NCBI GenBank assembly: GCA_009693885.1
Contig: SHWK01000070.1
Span: forward strand, 1 to 5,748
Source: Rickettsiales bacterium
GTDB lineage: Bacteria > Pseudomonadota > Alphaproteobacteria > Rickettsiales > UBA1997
Direction: 5' to 3'
DNA: 5,748 nt
Part shown: piece by piece, positions 1 through 5,748 of the stretch
Position numbering within the stretch: the stretch's first letter is position 1
Layout of the letters: the number at the start of each line of letters is the position of its first letter
The notes under the pieces: model-generated
Databases searched by the model: none
Seen by the model: the letters and a program-made list of their open reading frames with translations, nothing else
What the model was told of the DNA's origin: nothing
Translations under genes and position numbers: made by a program

Positions 1-1
1 T

Positions 2-109
2 GGTGGCGATGGAAATGATATTATCAAAGGTTATGATGGTGTTGACCTCCTAATCGGCGGTAAAGGCACCGACGTCATGATTGGTGGAGCTGGCAATGAT
101 CAATTTATC
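2..109 (+). repeat. Four tandem 27-nt RTX nonapeptide repeats
   Basis: There are four in-frame 27-nt units at 2-28, 29-55, 56-82 and 83-109. They encode nine-residue GGxGxDxxx motifs. The second unit has Tyr in place of the second Gly (GYDGVD) and the third has Lys-Gly-Thr-Asp at the turn. The array is cut by the left edge and probably continues upstream. At the DNA level the units have diverged, so this is a protein repeat and not a recent duplication. Confidence 0.85.
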
Positions 110-361
110 TTTACTGACCTTACCGACTCAACAGACAGCGAAACCGATATCGTACTGGACTTCGTTCGCTTCGATGATAAAATCAACCTGTCAGGACTTG
201 GATTTGATTCTGTAACTGAAGGGTTGGGCAGCAATTCTTCTGCTCACGGAATCGAATATTACTTTGAAGGTGGTAACACCATAATTGATGATCCAAATTC
301 TAACTTTGCCGTCCAGTTGGCTGGACAAATACAGCTCGATCACAATGACTTTGCATTCTAA
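2..361 (+). CDS. RTX calcium-binding protein, C-terminal end (5' truncated); likely type I secretion substrate
   Basis: The reading frame is open from the left edge and ends at TAA 359-361, so 119 C-terminal residues are visible. The Met at 77 is internal to the repeats and is not the true start. The visible part opens with four RTX nonapeptide units (GGDGNDIIK, GYDGVDLLI, GGKGTDVMI, GGAGNDQFI), which fold into a calcium-binding beta-roll outside the cell. About 80 residues follow with the pattern TDIVLDF...DDKINLSGLGF and a hydrophobic-acidic tail ending NDFAF. In serralysin-like and other RTX exoproteins this type of region carries the uncleaved C-terminal secretion signal read by a type I exporter. 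The exporter genes follow directly downstream, so this is probably the cargo. The catalytic or adhesive part lies off the window, so whether it is a protease, lipase, adhesin or S-layer protein cannot be told. Local GC is about 47% at 121-180, higher than in the next gene. Confidence 0.88.
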   Translation, partial: GGDGNDIIKGYDGVDLLIGGKGTDVMIGGAGNDQFIFTDLTDSTDSETDIVLDFVRFDDKINLSGLGFDSVTEGLGSNSSAHGIEYYFEGGNTIIDDPNSNFAVQLAGQIQLDHNDFAF

Positions 362-417
362 TGAAAATTCTAAAATTTGCTTTAATTGTTCCAACACTAA
401 TAACGACTTACTCAACT

Positions 418-1002
418 ATGAAAAAATCTTCGATATTATTTTGTTCAAGCGTTATATTTAGTGTTTTATTTACATCTTCTTCGTATGCCGTACTAAATGG
501 TGGTAGCTCAACCGTTGCAAGTGGTGCTGAGCCAAATAAAACTTTCTCAGAAAGTGCGGTTGGAGCTGGTTTGTCTGCTGGTGTTAGATTTAATTTAGCT
601 GAAGATATTTTTACCGATTCGGAAGATAAAAATAGCAGAACTAAGGATCATATTTTCACAGAAATTGAAGCATTTGGTAATAAGTTCTTTTCTGGAGAAA
701 TTAAACAAAACTTTGGTGGCAGGCTGAATCTAGGCTACGAAATCAAAGGCATCAGAATTTATGGATCAGGTGGTTATGTTGCTTCAACTATGGATTATCA
801 AGAAACCGTAAATACCAAACAGTCAGTAACTGCATCGGCTCCATTTTTCGGAGTTGGCCTTGGTTATGATATTACAAAAACCACTTCCATCAGGCTAAAT
901 TCAATGTTTTACAACTTTGATTTTACGCCAAAAAATTCTGGATTTAAGAGTGTTGAGGTAAATGTTTCAGCGGTGACTCTTGGCTTAGCGGTACATTTCT
1001 AA
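418..1002 (+). CDS. Small outer-membrane beta-barrel protein, unknown role, within the secretion operon
   Basis: I do not recognise a named family. From ATG 418 the product is 194 residues with a classical Sec signal peptide: a KK n-region, a hydrophobic core and a likely cleavage after SSSYA near residue 24. The mature part has alternating, Gly- and aromatic-rich strands, for example VGAGLSAGVRF, GGRLNLGYEI, RIYGSGGYV, FFGVGLGYDI, IRLNSMFYNFDF and VTLGLAVHF. It ends in Phe, as expected for a substrate of the BAM barrel-assembly machinery. Size and pattern suggest an 8-stranded OmpA/OmpW-like barrel. The frame is open back to ATG 361, which overlaps the RTX stop (TAATG) and would add 19 residues. 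I prefer 418 because it gives a normal signal peptide, but neither start has a clear Shine-Dalgarno sequence. The gene lies 8 nt before the TolC-family gene, so it is probably co-transcribed with the exporter. It could be an accessory surface protein or an unrelated porin-like protein. Confidence 0.75.
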   Translation: MKKSSILFCSSVIFSVLFTSSSYAVLNGGSSTVASGAEPNKTFSESAVGAGLSAGVRFNLAEDIFTDSEDKNSRTKDHIFTEIEAFGNKFFSGEIKQNFGGRLNLGYEIKGIRIYGSGGYVASTMDYQETVNTKQSVTASAPFFGVGLGYDITKTTSIRLNSMFYNFDFTPKNSGFKSVEVNVSAVTLGLAVHF

Positions 1003-1010
1003 GAAAATTT

Positions 1011-2270
1011 ATGCATCGCCGTCAATATTTTATAACAACAATTTTATATTTGGTTTTAACATGCTCTGAGGAAGCGTCTGCAACAAATTTAAGAGATGCA
1101 ATTGATACTGCCCAAGCAAACAATCGCAATATCAAGCTAGAGCAAATCAGGCTTAATTCAGTCAAAACTGAAAAAACCAAGGCGATTGCCGAATTTTTAC
1201 CAAATGTTAGTGCCAATGCCTCCTATGGACAAAGAAGCAGTTATTATCAGGGGCAAACTTATGATCGTTCAACCAAGCAGACGACTCAGGAAATAAAACT
1301 TGAACAGCCAATCTTTGATGGGCTGCATTCCGTTTCCAAATATCGCGAAGCTAATTACAAAATAAAATCCGGCAGCGCTAAAACCTCAGACAAGATTCAG
1401 GAAATTTCTTTTGCTGCAGCACAAAGATACTGCAATCTTTTTCGCTATCAGGAGTTAATCAAACTGCAGGAAGAAAACAAAGAGCTGGGTAAGAAATTCT
1501 TTAGCCTCGTTAAACGCAGAAAAGATGTCCGAATTATTGACAAAGCTGACATCATCAAATTCACTTACGAAACTTCACTTACTGAAGAAAAATACCTTGA
1601 TGCTTTAAACAGGCTTCACAAAGCCAAATTCGATTATCAGAATGTGATTGGTGAGCTGCATGATAATCTCATAAAGCCGGAAATTGCTGAAGAAGAGTTC
1701 AGTAAAGATAAAGTTCTGGAATTCGCACTTGCTAATAACTACAACATCAAGTCTTACCATTACAGCTATCTTGCTTCCAAAGCTGCTTATAATGCTGAAA
1801 AATCAAACTTCCTTCCAAAGGTTTCAGTAGTTGCGTCAGCCAGCAAACAGGACAAAGTGGTTTACCTCAACAACCAAGACCTCAACTCACAATCAGTTTT
1901 CTTGAATGTTTCGGTACCAATTTTTCAGAAGGGTGTTGAATATGCTAATGTTAGCAAAGCCGGATATGACAAGGATGCGGCAATGGAGGAATACGAAATT
2001 ACTAAAGATGGCGTAATCAAAGAAGTAAAACAGACGCTTGAAGAATATCGCTTCTTCTCCGAGATGAATAAAACCAATAAAAAACTTTTTGAAATGGCAA
2101 AGGAGCGTGCCGAAATCTTTAATAAAAGATCGAAATCAAAAGTTGAAGATCCGATTGAAGTGATCCGTGCCAAGATCGAAGCCAATGATAGAAAAATAAA
2201 TTACATCGATTCACAAACAGATTTGGTGATTACTCACTACAAGATCAAATATTTTTTGGGGGAAATATAG
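1011..2270 (+). CDS. TolC-family outer-membrane factor of the type I secretion system
   Basis: The 419-residue product would trimerise into the outer-membrane channel and periplasmic tunnel through which the substrate leaves. The N-terminus is a signal peptide (RR n-region, hydrophobic ITTILYLVLT, likely cleavage after EASA at residue 24). The mature protein then opens with LRDAIDTAQANN, typical of this family. Two internal outer-membrane efflux repeats are visible. The first has FLPN at 62-65 and LEQPIFDG at 97-104. The second has FLPK at 267-270 and the related VPIF at 302-305. Long charged helical segments separate them, as expected for the tunnel helices. The C-terminal part (DPIEVIRAKIEANDRKI...) matches the usual last helix pair. 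Length is close to the normal 420-480 residues and the gene looks intact. It starts 8 nt after the barrel-protein stop and ends 2 nt before the ABC gene, so it looks dedicated to this system and not a general housekeeping TolC. Confidence 0.92.
   Translation: MHRRQYFITTILYLVLTCSEEASATNLRDAIDTAQANNRNIKLEQIRLNSVKTEKTKAIAEFLPNVSANASYGQRSSYYQGQTYDRSTKQTTQEIKLEQPIFDGLHSVSKYREANYKIKSGSAKTSDKIQEISFAAAQRYCNLFRYQELIKLQEENKELGKKFFSLVKRRKDVRIIDKADIIKFTYETSLTEEKYLDALNRLHKAKFDYQNVIGELHDNLIKPEIAEEEFSKDKVLEFALANNYNIKSYHYSYLASKAAYNAEKSNFLPKVSVVASASKQDKVVYLNNQDLNSQSVFLNVSVPIFQKGVEYANVSKAGYDKDAAMEEYEITKDGVIKEVKQTLEEYRFFSEMNKTNKKLFEMAKERAEIFNKRSKSKVEDPIEVIRAKIEANDRKINYIDSQTDLVITHYKIKYFLGEI
2258..2263 (+). promoter_or_regulatory. 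Shine-Dalgarno sequence for the ABC transporter gene
   Basis: GGGGGA lies inside the last codons of the TolC-family gene, 9 nt before the ATG at 2273. It is the clearest purine-rich ribosome binding site in the operon and supports that start. The other genes have weak or no such sites and may rely on coupling to the gene before them. Confidence 0.5.
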
Positions 2271-2272
2271 AG

Positions 2273-3943
2273 ATGCACAACCAACCGCAAAAAATTATCA
2301 AAACCGCACTCGATTCATGCAAACGCGCTTTTTGGTTCTGCCTGCTTTTCAGCTTCTTCATCAGCATCTTCACCCTCGCATCATCAATCTATTCGATGCA
2401 AGTGCTGGACAGAGTTCTTTCCAGCAACAGTTTTGAAACTTTGCTTTATCTTACCATCATCGTTTTAGCTTTTTTGGCTTTTCTTGGAATCCTCACTCAG
2501 GTTAGATCAACAATATTTTTGCACGTTTCTAATTGGCTCGATGAAAAACTCTCACCGGTTTTATTCAACAGCAGTATTGAGGCGCAAGGTTCAAACAAAA
2601 ATATCAGCAGCCAGAATATGCGAGATTTGCAAACCATTAAAGGCTTTATTTCTGGTCCAAATTTGGCAACACTTTTTGATGCTCCATTCGCCATTGTTTA
2701 CTTGATCATGATTTTTTTCATTCATCCAATTAATGGTCTCATCACCGTTGTTGGTGGGCTGATTATGTTGAAAATGGCCTATCTCAACGAAAAATACACC
2801 AAAGAATTAATAGATAAAACCAACCAAATGCAGGCAGAAGTGATGAGAGATTTTGAGATTATTTCTTCAAACTCAGAAGTGATTAATGCTATGGGAATGA
2901 AGGGAAATGTGCGTGGCAACTGGCAAAGTGGTAATGATGAACTCAGAAAAGCATCTGCTGATCTTGCGACTATCAGCAATCGTATTTCTTCAATTTCTAA
3001 AACCCTGAGAATGGCGCTGCAAACCATAACCATGGCTTCAAGTGCAATTTTGGTAATGTACAACAAAATGTCTTCCGGTGGAATTATTGCCACTTCAATT
3101 CTGGCTGGAAAAGCACTCGCTCCATTTGATGCAGCAATTGGTTTATGGAAATCGCTCAAGACAACCAAATCGGCCTATTTACGCTTAAACGAATCGCTTA
3201 AGAATTACATTGAAGATAAAGGAAAAATTGAACTACCAACTCCACAAGGCGAAATCATTGTCGATAAGTTGGTTTACAAACCAGAAAAATCTGATCGTCT
3301 TCTTATCAAAGGGGTTTCGTTCAAAATAGGACAAGGCGAAGTTATTGGCATTATTGGCCCAACAGGAAGCGGCAAAACAACTTTAGCTCGTCTTCTTGTT
3401 GGAGTTCTAAAACCAAATTCAGGAATAGTAAAAATTGATGGCGCCAATCTTTTTGAGCAGGATTTAGAAAAAATTGGCAAACATATTGGTTATTTACCAC
3501 AAGATGTTGAGCTGTTCAAAGGCTTGGTGAAGCACAATATCGCCAGAATGGATAAGAATGCCAAAGATGATGAAATTATCAAAGCCGCGAAATTTTGTGA
3601 TGTGCATGATATTATTTTATCTCTACCACAGGGCTACGAAATGGCAATTGAGAAGGATGCCAGCAATTTATCAGCGGGACAAAAACAAAGAATTGCCTTG
3701 GCCAGAGCCTACTACGGTGACGTTAAATTTGTAGTGCTTGATGAGCCAAATTCCAATCTCGATACCGAAGGTGAAGCCGCTTTAAACAATGCTATTCTTC
3801 GCGCCAAAGAAAATAAAATTACAACTATTATCATTACTCATCGCACCTCGGTTATGTCAATTTGTGATAAAGTGATGGTGTTTAGAGATGGTGAGGTAAA
3901 AGCATTTGATGCTGCAAATTCAATTCTTTCGAAAGCGGCATGA
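2273..3943 (+). CDS. prtD: Type I secretion system ABC transporter (PrtD/AprD/RsaD-like permease-ATPase)
   Basis: This 556-residue inner-membrane protein fuses a permease domain to one ATPase domain. As a dimer it recognises the C-terminal signal of the substrate and powers export. The membrane half (about 20-290) has hydrophobic segments near 20-40, 56-76, 138-168 and 247-290, including the family-typical YSMQVLDRVLSSNS. The ATPase half shows every key motif: Walker A GPTGSGKT (362-369), Q-loop Gln410 in YLPQDVELF, signature LSAGQ (466-470), Walker B FVVLD with Glu491, D-loop NSNLD (493-497) and H-loop His523. The LSAGQ and EPNSNLD forms are usual in the PrtD group. There is no N-terminal C39-like domain of the HlyB type, and the length fits PrtD-type exporters (about 550-590 residues). 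The start at 2273 is backed by a good ribosome binding site, and the stop overlaps the adaptor start. The gene appears intact and functional. Confidence 0.95.
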   Translation: MHNQPQKIIKTALDSCKRAFWFCLLFSFFISIFTLASSIYSMQVLDRVLSSNSFETLLYLTIIVLAFLAFLGILTQVRSTIFLHVSNWLDEKLSPVLFNSSIEAQGSNKNISSQNMRDLQTIKGFISGPNLATLFDAPFAIVYLIMIFFIHPINGLITVVGGLIMLKMAYLNEKYTKELIDKTNQMQAEVMRDFEIISSNSEVINAMGMKGNVRGNWQSGNDELRKASADLATISNRISSISKTLRMALQTITMASSAILVMYNKMSSGGIIATSILAGKALAPFDAAIGLWKSLKTTKSAYLRLNESLKNYIEDKGKIELPTPQGEIIVDKLVYKPEKSDRLLIKGVSFKIGQGEVIGIIGPTGSGKTTLARLLVGVLKPNSGIVKIDGANLFEQDLEKIGKHIGYLPQDVELFKGLVKHNIARMDKNAKDDEIIKAAKFCDVHDIILSLPQGYEMAIEKDASNLSAGQKQRIALARAYYGDVKFVVLDEPNSNLDTEGEAALNNAILRAKENKITTIIITHRTSVMSICDKVMVFRDGEVKAFDAANSILSKAA

Positions 3944-5190
3944 TACCAGAAAAAATAGATTTAAAACCAAGAACAAAAATAGCGGAAGTAGCTATTAATC
4001 ATGGAGTGAAAGCCTTGATTATTTTTGCCGTTTTTTTTCTTGCTTGGGCCGCATTCTTACCAATTCAATCAGCATCAATTGCAGAAGGGATGATAGTTTT
4101 GGATTTTAACCGCAAAATTATTCAGCATTTAGAGGGTGGAATTATCGATCAGATTTTGGTAAAAGAAGGGCAAATGGTAAATGAGGGAGATGTTTTGCTT
4201 TATCTTCACGATATCAAAGCAAAAACCGAGCAGCAGATTTTGAAGGAAAGGTTGTGGACGATGCAGCTACAAAAGGAAAGGCTTAAAGCTGAAAAAGAAA
4301 ATAAACAGACTTTGAATTTAACTGATTTTTTTTCTGAAGTAGGAGAATTATCGCCAAGTGATAACGATAAGTTGCAAGAAATTGCCAGCAATCAGTTGCG
4401 ACTTTTTAAAGCAAAAAAAGATAAGAAATCAGGTGAAATAAAAGTTTTGGAGAAGAAATTAAAATCTGCCGAAATCAGACTAAAACTATTTCAAAGAGAA
4501 TTAGGTTTAATCAAACCACTGGTTGACGAAGATAATTTACCGGTTTTGCGTGAACTAGATTTACAAAAATCAATTGCCGAAACCGATGAACAGGCAGAAG
4601 TAGCAAGGCTACAAGTAACAAATTACAAAAATGATGATCTTTCCGAAACACTTAAGGAAATCAAAGAAAGCGATATGGAGATCGTTGGTCTTTACAATCA
4701 ATTAGCCGCTTCAAAAGATGTCTTAAAAAGATCGTCTATAACCTCACCAAATACCGGAAAAGTGATGAATATTAAATATCATACCATCGGCTCCGTTGTG
4801 CCGCCTGGCGGAGAAATGATGAGTATTGTTCCTCAGCATGAAGAGTTGATTGTTGAAGCAAAAATTAAACCACAAGACATTGATAACGTGGCTGTTGGTC
4901 TGAAAGCCAAAGTTTCTCTCACTGCTTATAAGGGTAAAAAAGTTCCAAAAATTAATGGTGAGGTCATCAACGTTTCGCCGGATATTATAACCAATGAACA
5001 AACCAGAGAATCATACTTCCTGGCTCGTGTAAGCATCAGCAAAAAAGATATCGAAAAACTAAAAAGCAAAGTTGAGCTTTATCCAGGAATGCCAGCGCAA
5101 GTCTTTATTATAACCGGATCAAGATCGCTGATTTCTTATATGTTTACGCCAATTTCTGATTCGGCTTATAAGGCATTTAGGGAAGAATAG
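3940..5190 (+). CDS. HlyD-family periplasmic adaptor of the type I secretion system (PrtE-like)
   Basis: The 416-residue adaptor (membrane fusion protein) bridges the ABC exporter and the TolC-like channel. It has a short cytoplasmic N-terminus, one membrane anchor at about 24-41 (ALIIFAVFFLAWAAF), and the first lipoyl half at about 58-90 with the hallmark IIQHLEGGIIDQILVKEG. A long Lys/Glu-rich coiled-coil hairpin spans about 95-265. The returning lipoyl half (SSITSPNTGKVMNI) and a beta-barrel domain complete it. The end, PGMPAQVFI followed by TGSRSLISYMFTPISDS, is the family's C-terminal signature, so the protein is complete. It is slightly shorter than the usual 430-470 residues, mainly in the hairpin. 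Its ATG overlaps the ABC gene stop (ATGA at 3940-3943), which points to translational coupling and matched amounts of the two proteins. It is the last gene of the plus-strand operon. Confidence 0.94.
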   Translation: MIPEKIDLKPRTKIAEVAINHGVKALIIFAVFFLAWAAFLPIQSASIAEGMIVLDFNRKIIQHLEGGIIDQILVKEGQMVNEGDVLLYLHDIKAKTEQQILKERLWTMQLQKERLKAEKENKQTLNLTDFFSEVGELSPSDNDKLQEIASNQLRLFKAKKDKKSGEIKVLEKKLKSAEIRLKLFQRELGLIKPLVDEDNLPVLRELDLQKSIAETDEQAEVARLQVTNYKNDDLSETLKEIKESDMEIVGLYNQLAASKDVLKRSSITSPNTGKVMNIKYHTIGSVVPPGGEMMSIVPQHEELIVEAKIKPQDIDNVAVGLKAKVSLTAYKGKKVPKINGEVINVSPDIITNEQTRESYFLARVSISKKDIEKLKSKVELYPGMPAQVFIITGSRSLISYMFTPISDSAYKAFREE

Positions 5191-5199
5191 CAATTAAAA

Positions 5200-5236
5200 C
5201 TGGTAGCATTTAGATATGTTTCCAGACCCTTCTTTT
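5200..5236 (+). terminator. Possible transcription terminator after the secretion operon
   Basis: Nine nt after the adaptor stop, the arms CTGGTAGCAT (5200-5209) and ATGTTTCCAG (5216-5225) pair around a 6-nt loop. The stem has one T-T mismatch and one G-T pair. The sequence after it (ACCCTTCTTTT) is pyrimidine-rich but is not an uninterrupted T run. Position and hairpin shape fit an end of the operon, but the weak stem and poor T tract keep this tentative. Confidence 0.35.
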
Positions 5237-5350
5237 CCATATAGCCCTGATGTGTCTGCTTGTAACCGGATAACGATCTGCTAATTCGCTGGCAGAGCAT
5301 AATTTTTGGGAGCGTCCCACATTCCGTGTCAATTTAAAAGAATAGCTTTT
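5210..5350 (-). pseudogene. Possible remnant of a helix-turn-helix gene (46-codon open stretch)
   Basis: On the minus strand an open stretch runs from just after a stop at 5351-5353 to TAA at 5210-5212. Its C-terminal half reads SASELADRYPVTSRHI followed by RAIWKRRVWKHI. The ELAxxYxVTSRHIRxIW pattern is like a helix-turn-helix with a recognition helix and a trailing W-x-x-R-x-W segment, as found in some transposase, HNH-endonuclease and regulator fragments. There is no ATG start; only a TTG at codon 7 is possible. It lies 11 nt beyond the hipA stop on the same strand. It may be a decayed gene or mobile-element fragment, or a chance reading frame. The likeness was judged by eye only. Confidence 0.2.
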
Positions 5351-5361
5351 TCATAACGTTT

Positions 5362-5748
5362 TTAATGTTTGATAATATCAAAAATAATTTTGTTCGATTT
5401 CTTACTTACTGCCGCCACATCCGCAAATTTCTTCCACTTCAAAACCGCATCTTTTACCTCATCAACAATTTCTTTAGCTCCCTTTGATTTAATCGAAACC
5501 ATTTCTGCAAGTTTTAGAATATGATCAATTGTTGGATTTTTACCCTCGCCCAAAATCGTTGTACAATGCTGCCCCATTGGGCCAGAAGAAAAAGTTAAAT
5601 CATAGGCTGGTGAAACTTTCCACTTACCGTTTTTATCCATTAAAAAAGAGAAGTTCTTTGAGTGATCATCGCGGTTATGTGCGAATATATTAAACACCAT
5701 TTGACGGAATTGCTTTTCACACTCCTGCACATCTTTTGTTAAATGCAG
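5362..5748 (-). CDS. hipA: HipA-like serine/threonine kinase, C-terminal part (5' end beyond window)
   Basis: The frame is open to the right edge and ends at TAA (5362-5364 read on the minus strand), giving 128 C-terminal residues. The GTG at 5730 is inside the conserved domain and is not the real start. The visible part contains the HipA catalytic loop, FNIFAHNRDDHSKNFSFL, with HNRDDHSKN encoded at 5653-5679. The metal-binding segment SPAYDLTFS and the family pattern GQHCTTILGEGKNPT follow. HipA proteins are kinases; in E. coli the toxin HipA phosphorylates glutamyl-tRNA synthetase and is held in check by the DNA-binding antitoxin HipB. The catalytic and metal-binding Asp residues appear kept, so there is no sign that this copy is dead. 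The ATP-binding lobe and any hipB partner, usually upstream, lie outside the window. The gene is convergent with the secretion operon and so is a separate unit. Confidence 0.85.
   Translation of the reverse strand: MHLTKDVQECEKQFRQMVFNIFAHNRDDHSKNFSFLMDKNGKWKVSPAYDLTFSSGPMGQHCTTILGEGKNPTIDHILKLAEMVSIKSKGAKEIVDEVKDAVLKWKKFADVAAVSKKSNKIIFDIIKH

Noticed and set aside
77..361. A 94-residue gene starting at ATG 77
   Set aside because: The same frame is open and encodes further RTX units back to position 2, so the ATG is an internal Met of a longer protein.
466..470. Placeholder for residue positions 466-470 of the ABC protein (gene at 2273-3943): LSAGQ instead of LSGGQ
   Set aside because: Considered as a defective ATPase signature, but Ala at this position is usual in PrtD-type exporters and all other motifs are intact.
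2779..3168. A 129-codon minus-strand open frame inside the ABC gene
   Set aside because: It lies fully opposite a strongly supported gene, and its translation shows no domain. It is a shadow of the coding strand.
5190..5300. A second minus-strand frame (MLCQRISRSLSGYKQT...) in the intergenic region
   Set aside because: It has an ATG, but it runs into the adaptor gene, shows no domain pattern and overlaps the better HTH-like frame.
5336..5350. AAAAG-AATAG-CTTTT inverted repeat as a terminator of hipA
   Set aside because: The stem is five mostly A-T pairs, too weak for a convincing terminator; such repeats are expected by chance in AT-rich DNA.
5191..5361. Insertion sequence or attachment site in the intergenic region
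   Set aside because: No paired terminal repeats, target duplications or transposase of useful length are present; only a possible short remnant remains.

Overview
The window looks like part of a low-GC Gram-negative, probably alphaproteobacterial, chromosome. The Gram-negative call rests on a TolC-type outer-membrane channel, an outer-membrane beta-barrel protein with a C-terminal Phe, and Sec signal peptides. The alphaproteobacterial leaning is weaker: it rests on the PrtD/RsaD-like style of the exporter and the AT-rich coding. No rRNA or other marker is present to fix the taxon.

Positions 2-5190 form one tightly packed plus-strand block. (1) The 3' end of an RTX-type protein has four 27-nt calcium-binding nonapeptide units, then a C-terminal domain of the kind that carries the type I secretion signal. 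(2) A small secreted beta-barrel protein follows. (3) Next is a TolC-family outer-membrane factor. (4) Then a PrtD-type type I secretion ABC transporter. (5) Last is an HlyD-family periplasmic adaptor. Junctions are a TAATG overlap or a 56-nt spacer (RTX to barrel), 8 nt, 2 nt and an ATGA overlap, so the block reads as a single operon. It would encode a complete type I secretion system (ABC motor, adaptor and outer-membrane channel) next to its likely substrate. The barrel protein is the only member whose role is not explained by this model.

Positions 5191-5361 are a 171-nt convergent intergenic region. It holds an imperfect hairpin just after the adaptor stop that could end the operon, and a 46-codon minus-strand open stretch whose translation resembles a helix-turn-helix fragment and may be a gene remnant. 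Positions 5362-5748 (minus strand) are the C-terminal part of a HipA-like serine/threonine kinase whose 5' part lies beyond the right edge. It belongs to a separate, convergent transcription unit.

I see no tRNA, rRNA, CRISPR array or complete insertion sequence. The secretion operon is a known type of system. The less ordinary points are the barrel protein inside it, the compositional step at its 5' edge, and the possible gene remnant next to hipA.
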